Positions 47,504-57,954 of a stretch of DNA of 64,000 nucleotides are shown here, one piece after another. Positions within the stretch are counted from its first letter, which is position 1; each line of letters begins with the position of its first letter. A program made the translations under genes and the position numbers. Origin of the DNA: an uncultured Fibrobacter sp. (lineage in GTDB: Bacteria; Fibrobacterota; Fibrobacteria; Fibrobacterales; Fibrobacteraceae). The notes beneath the pieces are model-generated. The model had not been told where the DNA came from and searched no databases. It saw only the letters and a program-made list of their open reading frames with translations. The stretch spans positions 54,855 through 118,854 of the forward strand of contig CAKUWY010000010.1 in assembly GCA_934699585.1 (NCBI GenBank). The letters run 5' to 3'.

Positions 47504-49474
47504 CTACTGGATTTCTATACCTGTATCGCGTTCGATGACTGTCTCGCAGGCGGCCTTAAAGGTTTCGGGGGTGGCGACGATGGTGAGACTCTGCTTCTTG
47601 GTGCGGGTGATGCCCGTGTAAAGAATCTGACGATTCAATAATGGATGGCCCTTGCGCGTGGGCAGGAACATCATAATGTTTGGGTAGCCCGAACCCTGCG
47701 ACTTGTGGATGGTTATCGCGAAGGAGGGGTCTAGACAATCTTCTGGGAAATAGGAGAGCGGGTAGAATACAAACTGGGATTTTTTTTTGAGCATCAAGAA
47801 AAGCTGGTCGTGCCTCGCGGACTGCACCACGATTCCCGTGTCGCCGTTGTACAGTTCAAATTCGCTCTGGTTGCGATTAAATATCAGGATTTGTCCTACG
47901 AACCTGGGGGCCACAGCCTGGGTAAGCGTTTCCGAGACGATTTGGTTCAATGTTTCAACGCCCCGGTTTCCTCGCCGTTCTGCCGATAGGATGCGTGACC
48001 GATTGGCCAATTCCCATAACTGGTTCCGGATTTCAAGTTGCTCGGGAGGAATGCAATCTGCAGCGATGTCCGGGTTTACGGACTGGGCAAGTTCCATAAG
48101 CGGTGAGTAAAATTTTTTTGTCCACTTGCAGACAAGGCTTTCGACTGCCCGGAGTTCCTCTCTGCGGGAGAGGGTTTTTCCCTGATTCAGGTCAAGCATG
48201 TAGATGCTGTCGGTTTGTTCCCAATAGCGCATGTGTGGTTCAAATGAAGATGCTTCGAACGGGACTATTTCGCCCCGCTTGATTTTTCCGGCGAGTATGC
48301 CTATTTTAGAATCGTCGCCGAAACGATTGGAACGGGTGAGCTTGACCACGAAATTGCGGTTGAATTCTAGGATGTTTCCAAGTACCGCGCCTGCATCGAC
48401 GGAGGGTAGCTGGTTCGGGTCTCCAAGGATGAACAGCTTGAAGTTCCCGCTGGGGGGGAGAGCCTGGAGGAAGGCGGCAAAGAGCGAGATGTCAATCATG
48501 CTGGCTTCGTCAATGATATAGATGGCCTGCTCAGGAAGCGGATTGCCAGAATTGAATGTGAATCCGCCCTTTGCAATACTGTATTTCAAGAGCCTATGGA
48601 GTGTACTGCTCGAAGCCTTTGTCAATTTTTCTAAAATGCGGGGGTGTTCCTTCTTTTTCGAATCCGAAATTTCGCACAGGGTATCTTCCATGCTTTCGGC
48701 GAGACGGTCCGCCGCCTTGCCGCTGGGGGCCGCCATGTACAAATCCCAGTTTAGGTATTTTTCGTCTCTTTCAAAGAGTTTCCACAGCAAAAAACCGATA
48801 ACGGTTGTCTTTCCGGTACCGGGACCGCCCGTAATAATCAGATTCTGCTTTGCGCCTCGGGTGATAACTTCGATTTGACGGTCGTCAAAAACAATAGGGG
48901 AACCTTCGCGCAAAAGCCCCTGAACGAATTGCTTTGTCTGTTCCTCGTCGTTGCTACCAAGTGTAACTTCCTTAAAGAATCCCGACTTGAAGATGTTTTC
49001 GATATGGCCCTTGTCTTCAAGGTGCTTGGCCGAAATGAGATGACAGCCGTCGGTCGTTTGCTGAATGCATAGGGGAGTTGATTCCTTTCCAACAATTTGC
49101 GCATAGTTCCCCGAAAGCAAGTCCTTCACGCCATTCCTGATGACTGACGAAAAGATTTCCGCCGTCGCGTAAGGTTCCTGCCGCTTGATGCCTCTCAACG
49201 TATCCCGGCTTTCTGCTTGCACAACGAGACCATCCCATTTTTGTTTCCACTTGGCGAAAAGGCGTTCGGAATCGAGGGGGATACGGGTGTTGCCGTCTTC
49301 CAGCAGGGAGAGGTACACCAGTAGTACCTTCTGTGCATCCTGCGACAATTTCGGTTTTTGCTGAAGCGAACAGAGCAGATTGTGCATTTTTTCGGCGATA
49401 GGGGAAATTCCGCGCATTTCGCGGAGCAAGGAGTAAAACTCAGCTGTAGTTTCGCAGATGTTCGTATTTTCCAT
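47504..49474 (-). CDS. recD: exonuclease V subunit RecD
   Basis: 656 aa SF1B 5'-3' helicase subunit of RecBCD. Walker A LIITGGPGTGKTTVIGFLL, Walker B IYIIDEASMIDISLF, motif III LFILGDPNQLPSVDAGAVLG, the UvrD-like C-terminal AITIHKSQGSGYPNIMMFLP, and the last motif LYTGITRTKK. The ATG at 49474 (AGGAG upstream) overlaps the recB stop (TAATG), so translation is coupled. The frame extends upstream inside recB without homology. Confidence 0.93.
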   Translation of the reverse strand: MENTNICETTAEFYSLLREMRGISPIAEKMHNLLCSLQQKPKLSQDAQKVLLVYLSLLEDGNTRIPLDSERLFAKWKQKWDGLVVQAESRDTLRGIKRQEPYATAEIFSSVIRNGVKDLLSGNYAQIVGKESTPLCIQQTTDGCHLISAKHLEDKGHIENIFKSGFFKEVTLGSNDEEQTKQFVQGLLREGSPIVFDDRQIEVITRGAKQNLIITGGPGTGKTTVIGFLLWKLFERDEKYLNWDLYMAAPSGKAADRLAESMEDTLCEISDSKKKEHPRILEKLTKASSSTLHRLLKYSIAKGGFTFNSGNPLPEQAIYIIDEASMIDISLFAAFLQALPPSGNFKLFILGDPNQLPSVDAGAVLGNILEFNRNFVVKLTRSNRFGDDSKIGILAGKIKRGEIVPFEASSFEPHMRYWEQTDSIYMLDLNQGKTLSRREELRAVESLVCKWTKKFYSPLMELAQSVNPDIAADCIPPEQLEIRNQLWELANRSRILSAERRGNRGVETLNQIVSETLTQAVAPRFVGQILIFNRNQSEFELYNGDTGIVVQSARHDQLFLMLKKKSQFVFYPLSYFPEDCLDPSFAITIHKSQGSGYPNIMMFLPTRKGHPLLNRQILYTGITRTKKQSLTIVATPETFKAACETVIERDTGIEIQ

Positions 49475-52400
49475 TATGCAGTCTCCTTTGCACTGCGCCC
49501 CATGAGTGTGGCTATGTTGCGGTAGCTTCTTTCGAGATCGGCATAGCATTTCCACGTTTGACAATAAATGCCGTTGCTGGTATTTGCATGGGTGCCTCGG
49601 GCCAGGGCGTAGTAGATTCCGCCAAAATGCCGGTCGTAAATGTCTTCTTCATTCATGTTGCCGTAGAACTGCCTGAGCCATTTTATGAGCAGGTAGCTAT
49701 AGAGGACCCGTTGCACAGAATACTCGTCCGTTATTTTTTGAGAGAGGGCGTCCTTGTCGCTGTAGTCGGCGTCGTCCATTACGTCCGATTTCCAGTCTAG
49801 AATGGAGTAATAGTCTTCACCATCATCTCCCTTCCGAACGAACATCAGGTCGATAAATCCCTTGCAGAGCGTATTCATCCAGTTGGATTTACTCGAATCG
49901 TGGGCGTCTAAATGAAATCCCATTTCGGCCCGACGATTGCTTGCGGGCAAAGTCTTGAGTCGGAAAGTCTTTCCGGTCGCCTCGCTTCCGTGAATTTCGG
50001 GAAGTTCCGCATTCATTGTATTCCAGATAAAACCGGCTGTGAGGCTGCTCCATTCGGGATGTTCCTGGATATGGATGGAATTTCCCAGATAGATTCGGAT
50101 TATTAGGTTGCGAAGTTCTTCATCGTTGCGGGCGGCATCTTCGTCGGGCAAGTTGCCAACACGTTCAAAATCCAGGTTTTCAAAAACCTTATGTAATGCG
50201 TCGCCCAAGTTGGCTCCGCGGGGATAGTTCGGAAGGCTCGAAATGGGCGCCGTCCTGTCGTAGTTGTTGCAGGGAATCACCAGCGAAGAGGCTTCGTCAA
50301 TTACGATGCTCGCATTTTCACGAGAAAGAGGAGCAACTCCGGCATATTGGTCATCACGGCCCGAGACAACGGCGTCTTCGCGGTTTGTCCGGTTTCCGTC
50401 AATCGAAATATCGTCAAACTCGTTACGAGCAGTATCGGACTTGCTTTCGAGTAGTCGTTTTTTAGATGCAAGACTGGAATAGGAATACTGGTAGATGCAG
50501 GCTCCGTTTACGCTGCGCTGTAGGACTTCGAAATTGGGCAGTTCGCTTGTATCGATTTTTGCATCTTTTGCATTGTGCAATATCTGGGCAACGATATTCT
50601 TTAAATCAGGGACACTTGTTTGGGCATAGGGGTCGTCTTGTTGCTCGCGGGCGTATTTTGTTTCAGAAAGATTTGCAAGAGCACGGGCCAAAAATGCAAA
50701 AGGCTTGTTTGGGTTGATTTTCCAGTCCCCATCGCCTGCATCTTCGTGCCAGATTTTGTACCGCGGTACAATCATCAGGGACTCTGCGCGCGTATAGGCG
50801 ACATAGATAAGGCGTCTCCATTCGTCGTGGTTTTCGTCTAGACTGATTCTACGGGAAACGTCGGCGTCAAAACCGAAGAATTTTCTTCCTTCGAAGCTGA
50901 ACGAATATGGGGCGCGTTCAGGTTTGAAATTGTCGCCCCGGAGTCCGCCCGTAATAATCGCGATAGGGAATGCGAGCCCTTTTGACGCATAGATTGTCAT
51001 AAGGCTTACCGCATCAAAATCGCTGCCTTTCGCTACAAGGTTGCCATCGGTATCATCCACGTCTTCGGAAGCGTTTGCAAGTCCCTGTAGGTGCTTTATG
51101 GTTTCTTCAAGGGAAACGTGGTTGTTGTATAGAAAATCGAAAATGTAGGTCCCGATTTGCTTGATTTTTGCCAGCTGCTGCAAGGTCGCAGGTGTACTCA
51201 GATACTTGTCTATTTCGGTTTCCTGGTAAATGCTTTCTTGAAGTTCTGCCCAGCGGGACTTTGAAACCAGATGCCGCCAAGACATAAACAGTTTCATGAT
51301 TCGGCTGGTCGGGTAAGTGAACGATTCGTCTTCGACGCGTTCCAGAGGCACCCTGAAAAAGTCCGTGATAAGAGCCTCGTTCAAGAATTTCCGATTCCAG
51401 CTGGAAAAATCGGGCGCATTAAGGGCTTTCAGGAACGAAATCCAGTTGGCGCATTCCCTGCCGCTGAACAGGTTCGTGTCCTTGTAACGGGCATACGGTA
51501 TTCCCACCTGCGCAAGCGCGCTTTCCATGGCTGTCATTTCGCTCCGGGTACGGGAAAGAATGGCGAAATCCGAAAAGCGAACATTCCGCATTTCCTTCTT
51601 GTCCTTGTCGAAGACCTGCAATGTCGTTTTTGCGCTGTCTATAGCGCTAGGAGCGCAACACTCCACAATCTTTCTCACGGCAAAGTCGGCAAATTCGAAT
51701 TCGTCGTTAATCCTTGAAATCCAGAAGGGCTTGGCCGCTTTGCCGTTCAGAGTGGGAGACTTTTTCTTGCGCTCTGCTGGGGGAACTTCCGATTTAGAAA
51801 AGTCACCCTTGTCTAAAAAGTCTTCTTTGAACAGTTCATTGCAGGCTTCAATAATTTCATCGCTGGAACGGTTGTTTGTCGAAAGTCGTCGCCCGTTTTC
51901 TCTGCCGATTTCGGAGATGGCCTTACGATACACGCCGACATCGGCTCCCTGGAACGAAAAAATAGACTGCTTGGGGTCTCCCACTACCACAATGTTGTTG
52001 TCGGGGGCGTCCAGGAAGATGGTCTTGAAGATATCCCATTGCAACTGGTTTGTGTCCTGAAACTCGTCAATGATGGCGTAGCGGTAGGTTTCCCGTAGTT
52101 TTTGTAACAGCTCGCCGTTTCCTCTCACTATGGAATCGTGGACTCCATTAATCATATCACTGAAAGACTGCGACTTGCTTTCTCGTTTGCCCTTCTGCCA
52201 CAGTTCAACAAGTTCGTTCACATGGTCGCAAATGAACTGGTGATAATTGCTGAGTTTCTTTTTTTGCAGGTCTTTTTTCTGAATGTCAAAGAAAAAATCT
52301 ATGGCATTGTTCAATTCATTGGTATTCCAAATGCCGCGCCAATTCTTGTCAAATTTTTTTCCGCTAAATAGCTTATCCGTGCCGTCGTATGATTTAAGTG

Positions 52401-53100
52401 CTTCGATGAAGTCAGAAAGCTTTACGGTGTTCTTCTTGTTCTTGAATTCTCTCTCGGCGGTAGCATCCTTATTTTCAAGCAACGTATCCCATGCGTCTTT
52501 CGCTTCTGGATACCATGTGAGAATTCCGTCAAGGGTGCTGTAATCGGGTTCAAATTGGCTTGTCCCGTGATTTTGCAGCATGAATCCGGCTGCATTCACG
52601 AAATTCTTGACGAAAGTATCCATCTTGAACTTGGGGGTGTTCAGGATTTCCTTAAAAGAAGATTCGAATGACCATCTGTCGCGTATAAGCCGCTGGATTA
52701 AGGTCTCGATACTGTCGTCCGAAACGACGTCAAGGTTGAACGAGGATCCGGCCTCATACGCAAAATCATGGAGTACTTTCTGGCAAAAAGAATGAATGGT
52801 GAATATCGGTGCCGTGTGAATGTTCTGAAGTGCCTCGCGGTAACAATCATGGTTTTCTTCGGCGAGACATTCTTCCATTTTCTGTCGGATACGGTCTCGG
52901 AGTTCTCCTGTTGCCTTGTCGGTATAGGTAACAATTAGAATCTTGGAAAGCGGAATTCCGGGTGTGCCCTTTTCACCACGAACCAGTTTCGCTACCAACT
53001 GTTGTATGGTGTAGGTCTTTCCGGTACCTGCCGAAGCATCGATATACAGGTTGTTTCCAAAATGAAAATCGTCAATATTGAAAAGTTTAATCTGGGTCAT
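49474..53100 (-). CDS. recB: exonuclease V subunit RecB
   Basis: 1208 aa. N-terminal SF1A helicase: Walker A DASAGTGKTYTI (A22-T29), IVTYTDKATGELRDRI, TIHSFCQKVLHDFAYEAG, the DEFQDTNQLQWDI motif II, VVVGDPKQSIFSFQGAD, MTIYASKGLAFPI, RLIYVAYTRAES. C-terminal RecB-type nuclease: LGDALHKVFENL, CKGFIDLMFVRKGDDGEDYY, SILDWKSDV and the later YSYLLIKWLRQFY. It processes double-strand breaks with RecC and RecD. It overlaps recC by 14 bases. Confidence 0.94.
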   Translation of the reverse strand: MTQIKLFNIDDFHFGNNLYIDASAGTGKTYTIQQLVAKLVRGEKGTPGIPLSKILIVTYTDKATGELRDRIRQKMEECLAEENHDCYREALQNIHTAPIFTIHSFCQKVLHDFAYEAGSSFNLDVVSDDSIETLIQRLIRDRWSFESSFKEILNTPKFKMDTFVKNFVNAAGFMLQNHGTSQFEPDYSTLDGILTWYPEAKDAWDTLLENKDATAEREFKNKKNTVKLSDFIEALKSYDGTDKLFSGKKFDKNWRGIWNTNELNNAIDFFFDIQKKDLQKKKLSNYHQFICDHVNELVELWQKGKRESKSQSFSDMINGVHDSIVRGNGELLQKLRETYRYAIIDEFQDTNQLQWDIFKTIFLDAPDNNIVVVGDPKQSIFSFQGADVGVYRKAISEIGRENGRRLSTNNRSSDEIIEACNELFKEDFLDKGDFSKSEVPPAERKKKSPTLNGKAAKPFWISRINDEFEFADFAVRKIVECCAPSAIDSAKTTLQVFDKDKKEMRNVRFSDFAILSRTRSEMTAMESALAQVGIPYARYKDTNLFSGRECANWISFLKALNAPDFSSWNRKFLNEALITDFFRVPLERVEDESFTYPTSRIMKLFMSWRHLVSKSRWAELQESIYQETEIDKYLSTPATLQQLAKIKQIGTYIFDFLYNNHVSLEETIKHLQGLANASEDVDDTDGNLVAKGSDFDAVSLMTIYASKGLAFPIAIITGGLRGDNFKPERAPYSFSFEGRKFFGFDADVSRRISLDENHDEWRRLIYVAYTRAESLMIVPRYKIWHEDAGDGDWKINPNKPFAFLARALANLSETKYAREQQDDPYAQTSVPDLKNIVAQILHNAKDAKIDTSELPNFEVLQRSVNGACIYQYSYSSLASKKRLLESKSDTARNEFDDISIDGNRTNREDAVVSGRDDQYAGVAPLSRENASIVIDEASSLVIPCNNYDRTAPISSLPNYPRGANLGDALHKVFENLDFERVGNLPDEDAARNDEELRNLIIRIYLGNSIHIQEHPEWSSLTAGFIWNTMNAELPEIHGSEATGKTFRLKTLPASNRRAEMGFHLDAHDSSKSNWMNTLCKGFIDLMFVRKGDDGEDYYSILDWKSDVMDDADYSDKDALSQKITDEYSVQRVLYSYLLIKWLRQFYGNMNEEDIYDRHFGGIYYALARGTHANTSNGIYCQTWKCYADLERSYRNIATLMGRSAKETA

Positions 53101-56100
53101 CGACTACTCCTGCGATATCTTTACCGGGTTCCCACAAGCCGGGTGTCAAATCCATAAGATCCTGGCATTCCTTTTTCCAGAGGTCCATAAAATACCTGTC
53201 GGAAAATCCGCTGACTTTCTTGATGTCGAAGTATTTCTTGCCCGCAAAGTATTTCCAGGGGGAATGGTTTTCGTCGCCAAAGGCATTGATGTAATCGTCA
53301 TAGGATTCGATTTTGTTTTCTAACACCATGTCGATGGGAAGGACCTTGCTGTAACGCTCCCATACACCATTTGTATTCATCTGCACGCTAAACATTTTAT
53401 GGTAAATCTGTTCAAGTAACTGCTCGGCCGTAGTGGGCGAAAGATCTATGCGTTTTGCCTGCCATGTTGTTTTTGAATAGACGTCTGCAAATACCTCGGG
53501 AACAGGTTGTTCTTTGCGTCCCGCTTCACGGATAAGGGCGAGGGCCTGGATGTAGCCCGCTAAAAAATGATACTGGTGAATTTTGACACCCGCGGTATCA
53601 ATCAAGTGTATTTGGTGTGCATTTTGTGCCATAAGCGGGATGTTTCCGAGAAGCGTCCAGCCCTTCATTTTGAGTTCTACGGACCGCCTGCCGTACTGGA
53701 ATGCCGGTTTCGGGTAGTTACATTCTATAAGGTATGCGAGATTGTTGATTTCGTCGCGAATTTCGCTCCAAGAACGTTCACCGAAGGTTCCTTTGGGCAG
53801 GAGTCCCTTGGAGATGGCGTAGTTGCGTATGTTTTCTTCGGTTTTCAAGTAATCGTTTTCGAAAACTCCCAACTTTTGCGCCAGGAGCATACGTCGAATG
53901 ATGGTTTCCTGCAGATGGTCGATATGGATTGGCTCGAACTCCGTTTTTTCGGGATCCTCCTTTTCGTCTTCGATATGCATCATTTGGGCGACGCGGAATT
54001 CAAAGGGGTCCTTGAGGAATTCCTTGAACTGGTAGATGCTCGCCTGTTCGGGGAGCCGCGGGTCTTCGCCGTCGGCTTCGCTAGGCGTGAAATTCGCGAC
54101 GGTAGTGCTGTCGCCAAATTCCAGTTGAGCCTTCTTGTTACGGATTTCACGACGGGTGTACAGGTCTTTCCATGGCCGTGTTTCGTCAAGAGGCACGTTT
54201 TCGTCGGGCCAAAGTTCCTTGAGAACAGATTTCTCTTTTATGCCGGACGCCTTGACCGCATTTCTCAAGAAGTTGCGGATGTCGTTCACGATAGACGAAG
54301 GGTAGAAGTCTTCGTCTTTTTGCAGGTCCTTGTTGACGTAACTGATAAAGAACCCTTCCGCGGCACTCATGAGTTGGCAGAGGAATGCGTAACGGTTTCG
54401 GCTTACGACCGTGTCGTCTCCGGGCCAGGGGCGGCAGGATTTGCGCAGGTCAAGCGTGTTTGTGTTGCGTACACCGGGGAAGTTTGCCGCATCGGCCCCC
54501 ATGAAGAAGAGGTATTTTGTGGGGATAATCCGGTTGGGTTCGAATTTCATGAAGGTCAGCCCGTTGATAAACAGGTTGCCGCAACTGTATTCCGAGCTCC
54601 GTGCTGCCAGTAGCAAAGTCTGCGAAATACACTTGAACGAAACGGTCTTGCTGCCGGCATGATATTGACACTCAAGATTTTCACGGGCGGCAGATACCGA
54701 ACGGTAGATGACGCTTTCTCCCATCAGTTCGTTGGATGGGTTTCCCATGCAAAGCCACGAATCCAGGAATTGATACAGGTTGGGAAGTTCGTCGTACGGG
54801 ATTCCTGCCGCTCCCTGGTTGCACCAGTTTTCCAGCGAATCGATAGCATCGACGAACCGATAAAGGGAATAGCTGTCGGCACTGCTGATGTCGCTGTAGG
54901 GAGAAATTTCTCCATCGTCGGTGGCGACACTTCCGTAACTGAATCGGGAAAGCAAAAGCCGCCGTGTCGCCGTAATCCAGGATTCCTCGTGCCGACTTTC
55001 ACCGTTGTCTTCCACGATGCGGTCGCGGTAGATGTTCATGTTGGTGGCCCAGAATTCCCAGGCTGCAATCTCGTCGCCATGAATTTTTCGAACATTCTGC
55101 ACCACGGGATTGCGCACCAGAGCGAAAAAGTCGGGCCTTGAAAGCCCGCCCTTTTCACGGATGGAAAAAAGGATGCCGAGTGCATTTGCCGTAAGGGAGT
55201 CGCGGGCGGCAGAGTCCACGATATTGAAGGGGACGTGGAATCCGTCGCGGGTCTGGTCGAAAACCTGGAAAATGGCTGTACGGTAATCGTCGATATTAGG
55301 CGACACGACAAGGATGTCCGCAATCGTCGCCTTTGGATTTCCTTCGGAATCCTTTTCAGAAAGCAGTTTGCAGATGCGTGAATGGAGCATTTCCACCTCG
55401 CGGATTTTCGAGGGGGCTGTCGTCACGCTGAAGGATTCGTCTTTCGTAAAGGGAATTCTGGCAAGGATACCCGCATTTTCGTTGAAAACGTTTTTGCGGT
55501 TCGCTATCATCCATTGCACGTTGTGGAGCAGTGTGTCGCAGGACGTTTCCCTATTCCGATCAACGATGGAATTGCTGTCGAACATGAAATTGTAATCGGT
55601 AGCGAGGCTCCACAGCTTGATGTTGTCGCGACCCGCCTTGCCCCAATCGCGCAGAAGCTCGTTTTCGTCTGCATCTACCGTTTCGCTTTCATCGTCGGGA
55701 CTGGTGGCAAGTTTCGGGAGCGCGAGTTTCATACTCTCAAGCGGTTTGCGGGTCCCGCTACAGTCTTCCCAGAATGCCATACACGGGTTTTGGATATACG
55801 CATAGACCTGGTTGCCTTTCGCGAATTCCTGCAAGATGACGCGGTAAAACTGTCCCATGCCCGAAAGCCCGAAAATAAAGACAGGAAGTCCGCTTTCGTA
55901 GTGGAATTTTACACTGCCGTCTTCCCCTTTGCAGGCCTTGTACAGGTAGGGGAGGGTGAGATAAGTGATTTCTCTTCCATTTTTTTCAGCGTATTTGTCG
56001 AATACCCGGGTTAGAAGGGACTTGTCGCCATCGCCGGCATGGAAAAGGGACGAATACAACTTACGCTGCCAGGATTCGTTTGCCGCGGCCGTCTTGTCGC

Positions 56101-56632
56101 GGGTAATGAAGAAATCCTTCAAGGAGCCTTGTTCCCAACAGTCGAGAATCCCCTTTGCGCTTTCGTTAGTTTCGGAATCGGCAATGAACCCGCTAGGACG
56201 GCTCGTCTCGTATTCCAGGAACAGCCCCGCCATCACGTTTGCAAAATCAAAAAGTCTGTTTTCGTCTAATTCGCCGTCATTTTCGAGATAGGACTTGACG
56301 TTTTCGCCCAATAGTTCATAATTGCGTTTCCCGTCCGATGCCTGCTGCAGGTAAGAGATGATGACGTTCGCGAGCATGTCGGAACTTAATTTCTTTTTAG
56401 AGTCGTCTTTTCCCACCAAAATGTCGAACAAAAAGCGGTCAATGGTGCTCTTGTTCAGGTTTGCGAGCACGCCCTTCTTTTTCACCCAACGCAGGCGGAA
56501 CCATTGCTCCAGTTTCGGGTCCGGGAAAATGACTACGGGGGCTTCGAATGGATTTTTCCAGACAGATGAAATCTCTTCGATCATCTCGTCGGCGAGATGT
56601 TCCAGATTCAGGGCAAATTTCAAGTGTAGCAT
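53087..56632 (-). CDS. recC: exonuclease V subunit RecC
   Basis: 1181 aa. Fits RecC by position, length and motifs: FPDPKLEQWFRLRWVKKKGV near the start, ILVVSPNIDDYRTAIFQVFD, RDSLTANALGILFSIREKGG, a PTKYLFFMGADAANFPGVRN segment, SRNRYAFLCQLMSAAEGFFI and LPEQASIYQFKEFLKDPFEF. RecC is an inactivated helicase/nuclease fold that recognises Chi. No good SD is seen before the ATG at 56632. It is the first gene of the recC-recB-recD operon, which lacks the ptrA gene found in E. coli. Confidence 0.92.
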   Translation of the reverse strand: MLHLKFALNLEHLADEMIEEISSVWKNPFEAPVVIFPDPKLEQWFRLRWVKKKGVLANLNKSTIDRFLFDILVGKDDSKKKLSSDMLANVIISYLQQASDGKRNYELLGENVKSYLENDGELDENRLFDFANVMAGLFLEYETSRPSGFIADSETNESAKGILDCWEQGSLKDFFITRDKTAAANESWQRKLYSSLFHAGDGDKSLLTRVFDKYAEKNGREITYLTLPYLYKACKGEDGSVKFHYESGLPVFIFGLSGMGQFYRVILQEFAKGNQVYAYIQNPCMAFWEDCSGTRKPLESMKLALPKLATSPDDESETVDADENELLRDWGKAGRDNIKLWSLATDYNFMFDSNSIVDRNRETSCDTLLHNVQWMIANRKNVFNENAGILARIPFTKDESFSVTTAPSKIREVEMLHSRICKLLSEKDSEGNPKATIADILVVSPNIDDYRTAIFQVFDQTRDGFHVPFNIVDSAARDSLTANALGILFSIREKGGLSRPDFFALVRNPVVQNVRKIHGDEIAAWEFWATNMNIYRDRIVEDNGESRHEESWITATRRLLLSRFSYGSVATDDGEISPYSDISSADSYSLYRFVDAIDSLENWCNQGAAGIPYDELPNLYQFLDSWLCMGNPSNELMGESVIYRSVSAARENLECQYHAGSKTVSFKCISQTLLLAARSSEYSCGNLFINGLTFMKFEPNRIIPTKYLFFMGADAANFPGVRNTNTLDLRKSCRPWPGDDTVVSRNRYAFLCQLMSAAEGFFISYVNKDLQKDEDFYPSSIVNDIRNFLRNAVKASGIKEKSVLKELWPDENVPLDETRPWKDLYTRREIRNKKAQLEFGDSTTVANFTPSEADGEDPRLPEQASIYQFKEFLKDPFEFRVAQMMHIEDEKEDPEKTEFEPIHIDHLQETIIRRMLLAQKLGVFENDYLKTEENIRNYAISKGLLPKGTFGERSWSEIRDEINNLAYLIECNYPKPAFQYGRRSVELKMKGWTLLGNIPLMAQNAHQIHLIDTAGVKIHQYHFLAGYIQALALIREAGRKEQPVPEVFADVYSKTTWQAKRIDLSPTTAEQLLEQIYHKMFSVQMNTNGVWERYSKVLPIDMVLENKIESYDDYINAFGDENHSPWKYFAGKKYFDIKKVSGFSDRYFMDLWKKECQDLMDLTPGLWEPGKDIAGVVDDPD

Positions 56633-56682
56633 ATTCAGAATCTAAAAAAGATTTATGGTGTTCCTTCCTACATATCGTAAAA

Positions 56683-56718
56683 AAACGCCAAAATGTCAAA
56701 GTAGGCATGATGGCGTTT
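56683..56718 (-). terminator. terminator between the HIRAN gene and recC
   Basis: Minus strand: AAACGCCA (56718-56711) pairs with TGGCGTTT (56690-56683), followed by TTTT. The 20-base loop makes it weaker than the others. Confidence 0.65.
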
Positions 56719-56735
56719 CTCCAAACGGTAGGATG

Positions 56736-57752
56736 TTAGAACTTTATTCGTATCACGATGGCGTTCTCAAAGTAATCGGGATTGCCGCCGATACGCCAGA
56801 GGGAAGATTCGTACCCGTAAAGATTGGGACGTGCCTTGCGGAGGATGGCTGCTCCGTTTGCCCGCAGGTAGCCCGCTTTGGCTTTGCTGCGGAAACCCTT
56901 GATGACCGCTGTCAAATCCTCGATGTTTACGCTGATGGCGTTGTGGTCGTGGGGGTTGTAGGGCTCGGCCTGTACTTTGGTCTTGAGCGAGGCAAAGACA
57001 TCCTGGTATTTTTGTCCGACGGCATCGGGGGCACTGGCGAAATGGAATCCGGCTGCGCTGTTGGAAAGGTCCTTGAACTTGTCGATTCCCGCAAGCCAGG
57101 GGTGGTTGGACGCTCCCACGATTCCCATGGTAAAATCGAAATGACGATTCGCATTTTCGCTGAAATAGCGGATGAACATGGCTTCGGCGGATTCCCTTTC
57201 GGAATCGGGTTTCAGGGTGTCGCGGGCGGCGGCAAAGAGGATGGCCGCGGCGTCAGTTTCGCCTGTGGATATGGGGGCATTGTTGGCGTAAATGCGTTGG
57301 AAGTCGCTTTCGCCACGAAAACCGCCATAGACAAATGCAAACAGGGCCTCTGCCGCCACGGGCTTCAAGATGTGCAGCAAAATCGGGGTGAAATTTGCGA
57401 ATACCATGGAACGGCGGTGCAGGAGTTCTGTCGCCAGAAGGCCGTCCTTTTCCTGTACGGCAAGAAGCAGCGCCCCCACGTGCAACAAAAAGGAATACTG
57501 GTTGGCGTCCAGGTTCTCTATGTTTGCGGGCAGGTAAATTGAAATTTCCGCTTGCAGTTTCTCGGGCAGGTAGGTGTACCACGAAGGCGTGAAGTAGGCG
57601 CTGCCTTCCACATTTTGCATCTGGGAAAGTTCTGCGGTCTTCGGTGTGGCCGTGCCTGCGTAGTCCAGGATGCCGGTTTCGCTCCGGGTAAAGGCGTAAA
57701 TGTTTGTCGTTCTGGTCGTTTCGACCTTGACGAAGAAGATGTCTTTTGCCAT
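56736..57752 (-). CDS. HIRAN-domain protein upstream of recCBD
   Basis: 338 aa. Residues about 255-310 match a HIRAN domain: KTKVQAEPYNPHDHNAISVN, then AKAGYLRANGAAILRK, corresponding to the family pattern EP.NP.D.NAI.V...GYL. HIRAN domains bind DNA 3' ends and damaged or stalled forks in eukaryotic Rad5/HLTF and several bacterial proteins. The N-terminal ~250 residues (MAKDIFFVKVETTRTTNIYA, LHVGALLLAVQEKDGLLATE) are not recognised. It has AAGGAGG before the ATG and a TATATTT box. It lies 103 bases ahead of recC with a weak terminator between. Confidence 0.65.
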   Translation of the reverse strand: MAKDIFFVKVETTRTTNIYAFTRSETGILDYAGTATPKTAELSQMQNVEGSAYFTPSWYTYLPEKLQAEISIYLPANIENLDANQYSFLLHVGALLLAVQEKDGLLATELLHRRSMVFANFTPILLHILKPVAAEALFAFVYGGFRGESDFQRIYANNAPISTGETDAAAILFAAARDTLKPDSERESAEAMFIRYFSENANRHFDFTMGIVGASNHPWLAGIDKFKDLSNSAAGFHFASAPDAVGQKYQDVFASLKTKVQAEPYNPHDHNAISVNIEDLTAVIKGFRSKAKAGYLRANGAAILRKARPNLYGYESSLWRIGGNPDYFENAIVIRIKF

Positions 57753-57941
57753 ACTAGGCCTCCTTGCTGAAGGTTCTATTGCAAATATACTTTCATTTTT
57801 GTGTCATAAAATGACATATTTCGAAATTCTGAAATTTATTTCCGTTTAGATTTTTTTTATGAAGTTTTTTACCAGGGAACTTTTTCCGGGTGAAATGGCT
57901 GTTTTGGGTTGTCCAGCAGAATCACGCTCCCATCTTTTTTC

Positions 57942-57947
57942 TATCTT
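57942..57947 (+). promoter_or_regulatory. -10-like TATCTT box of the aromatic operon
   Basis: TATCTT ends seven bases before the chorismate mutase ATG at 57955, with no SD between; leaderless class. Confidence 0.45.
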
Positions 57948-57954
57948 TTCCGCC

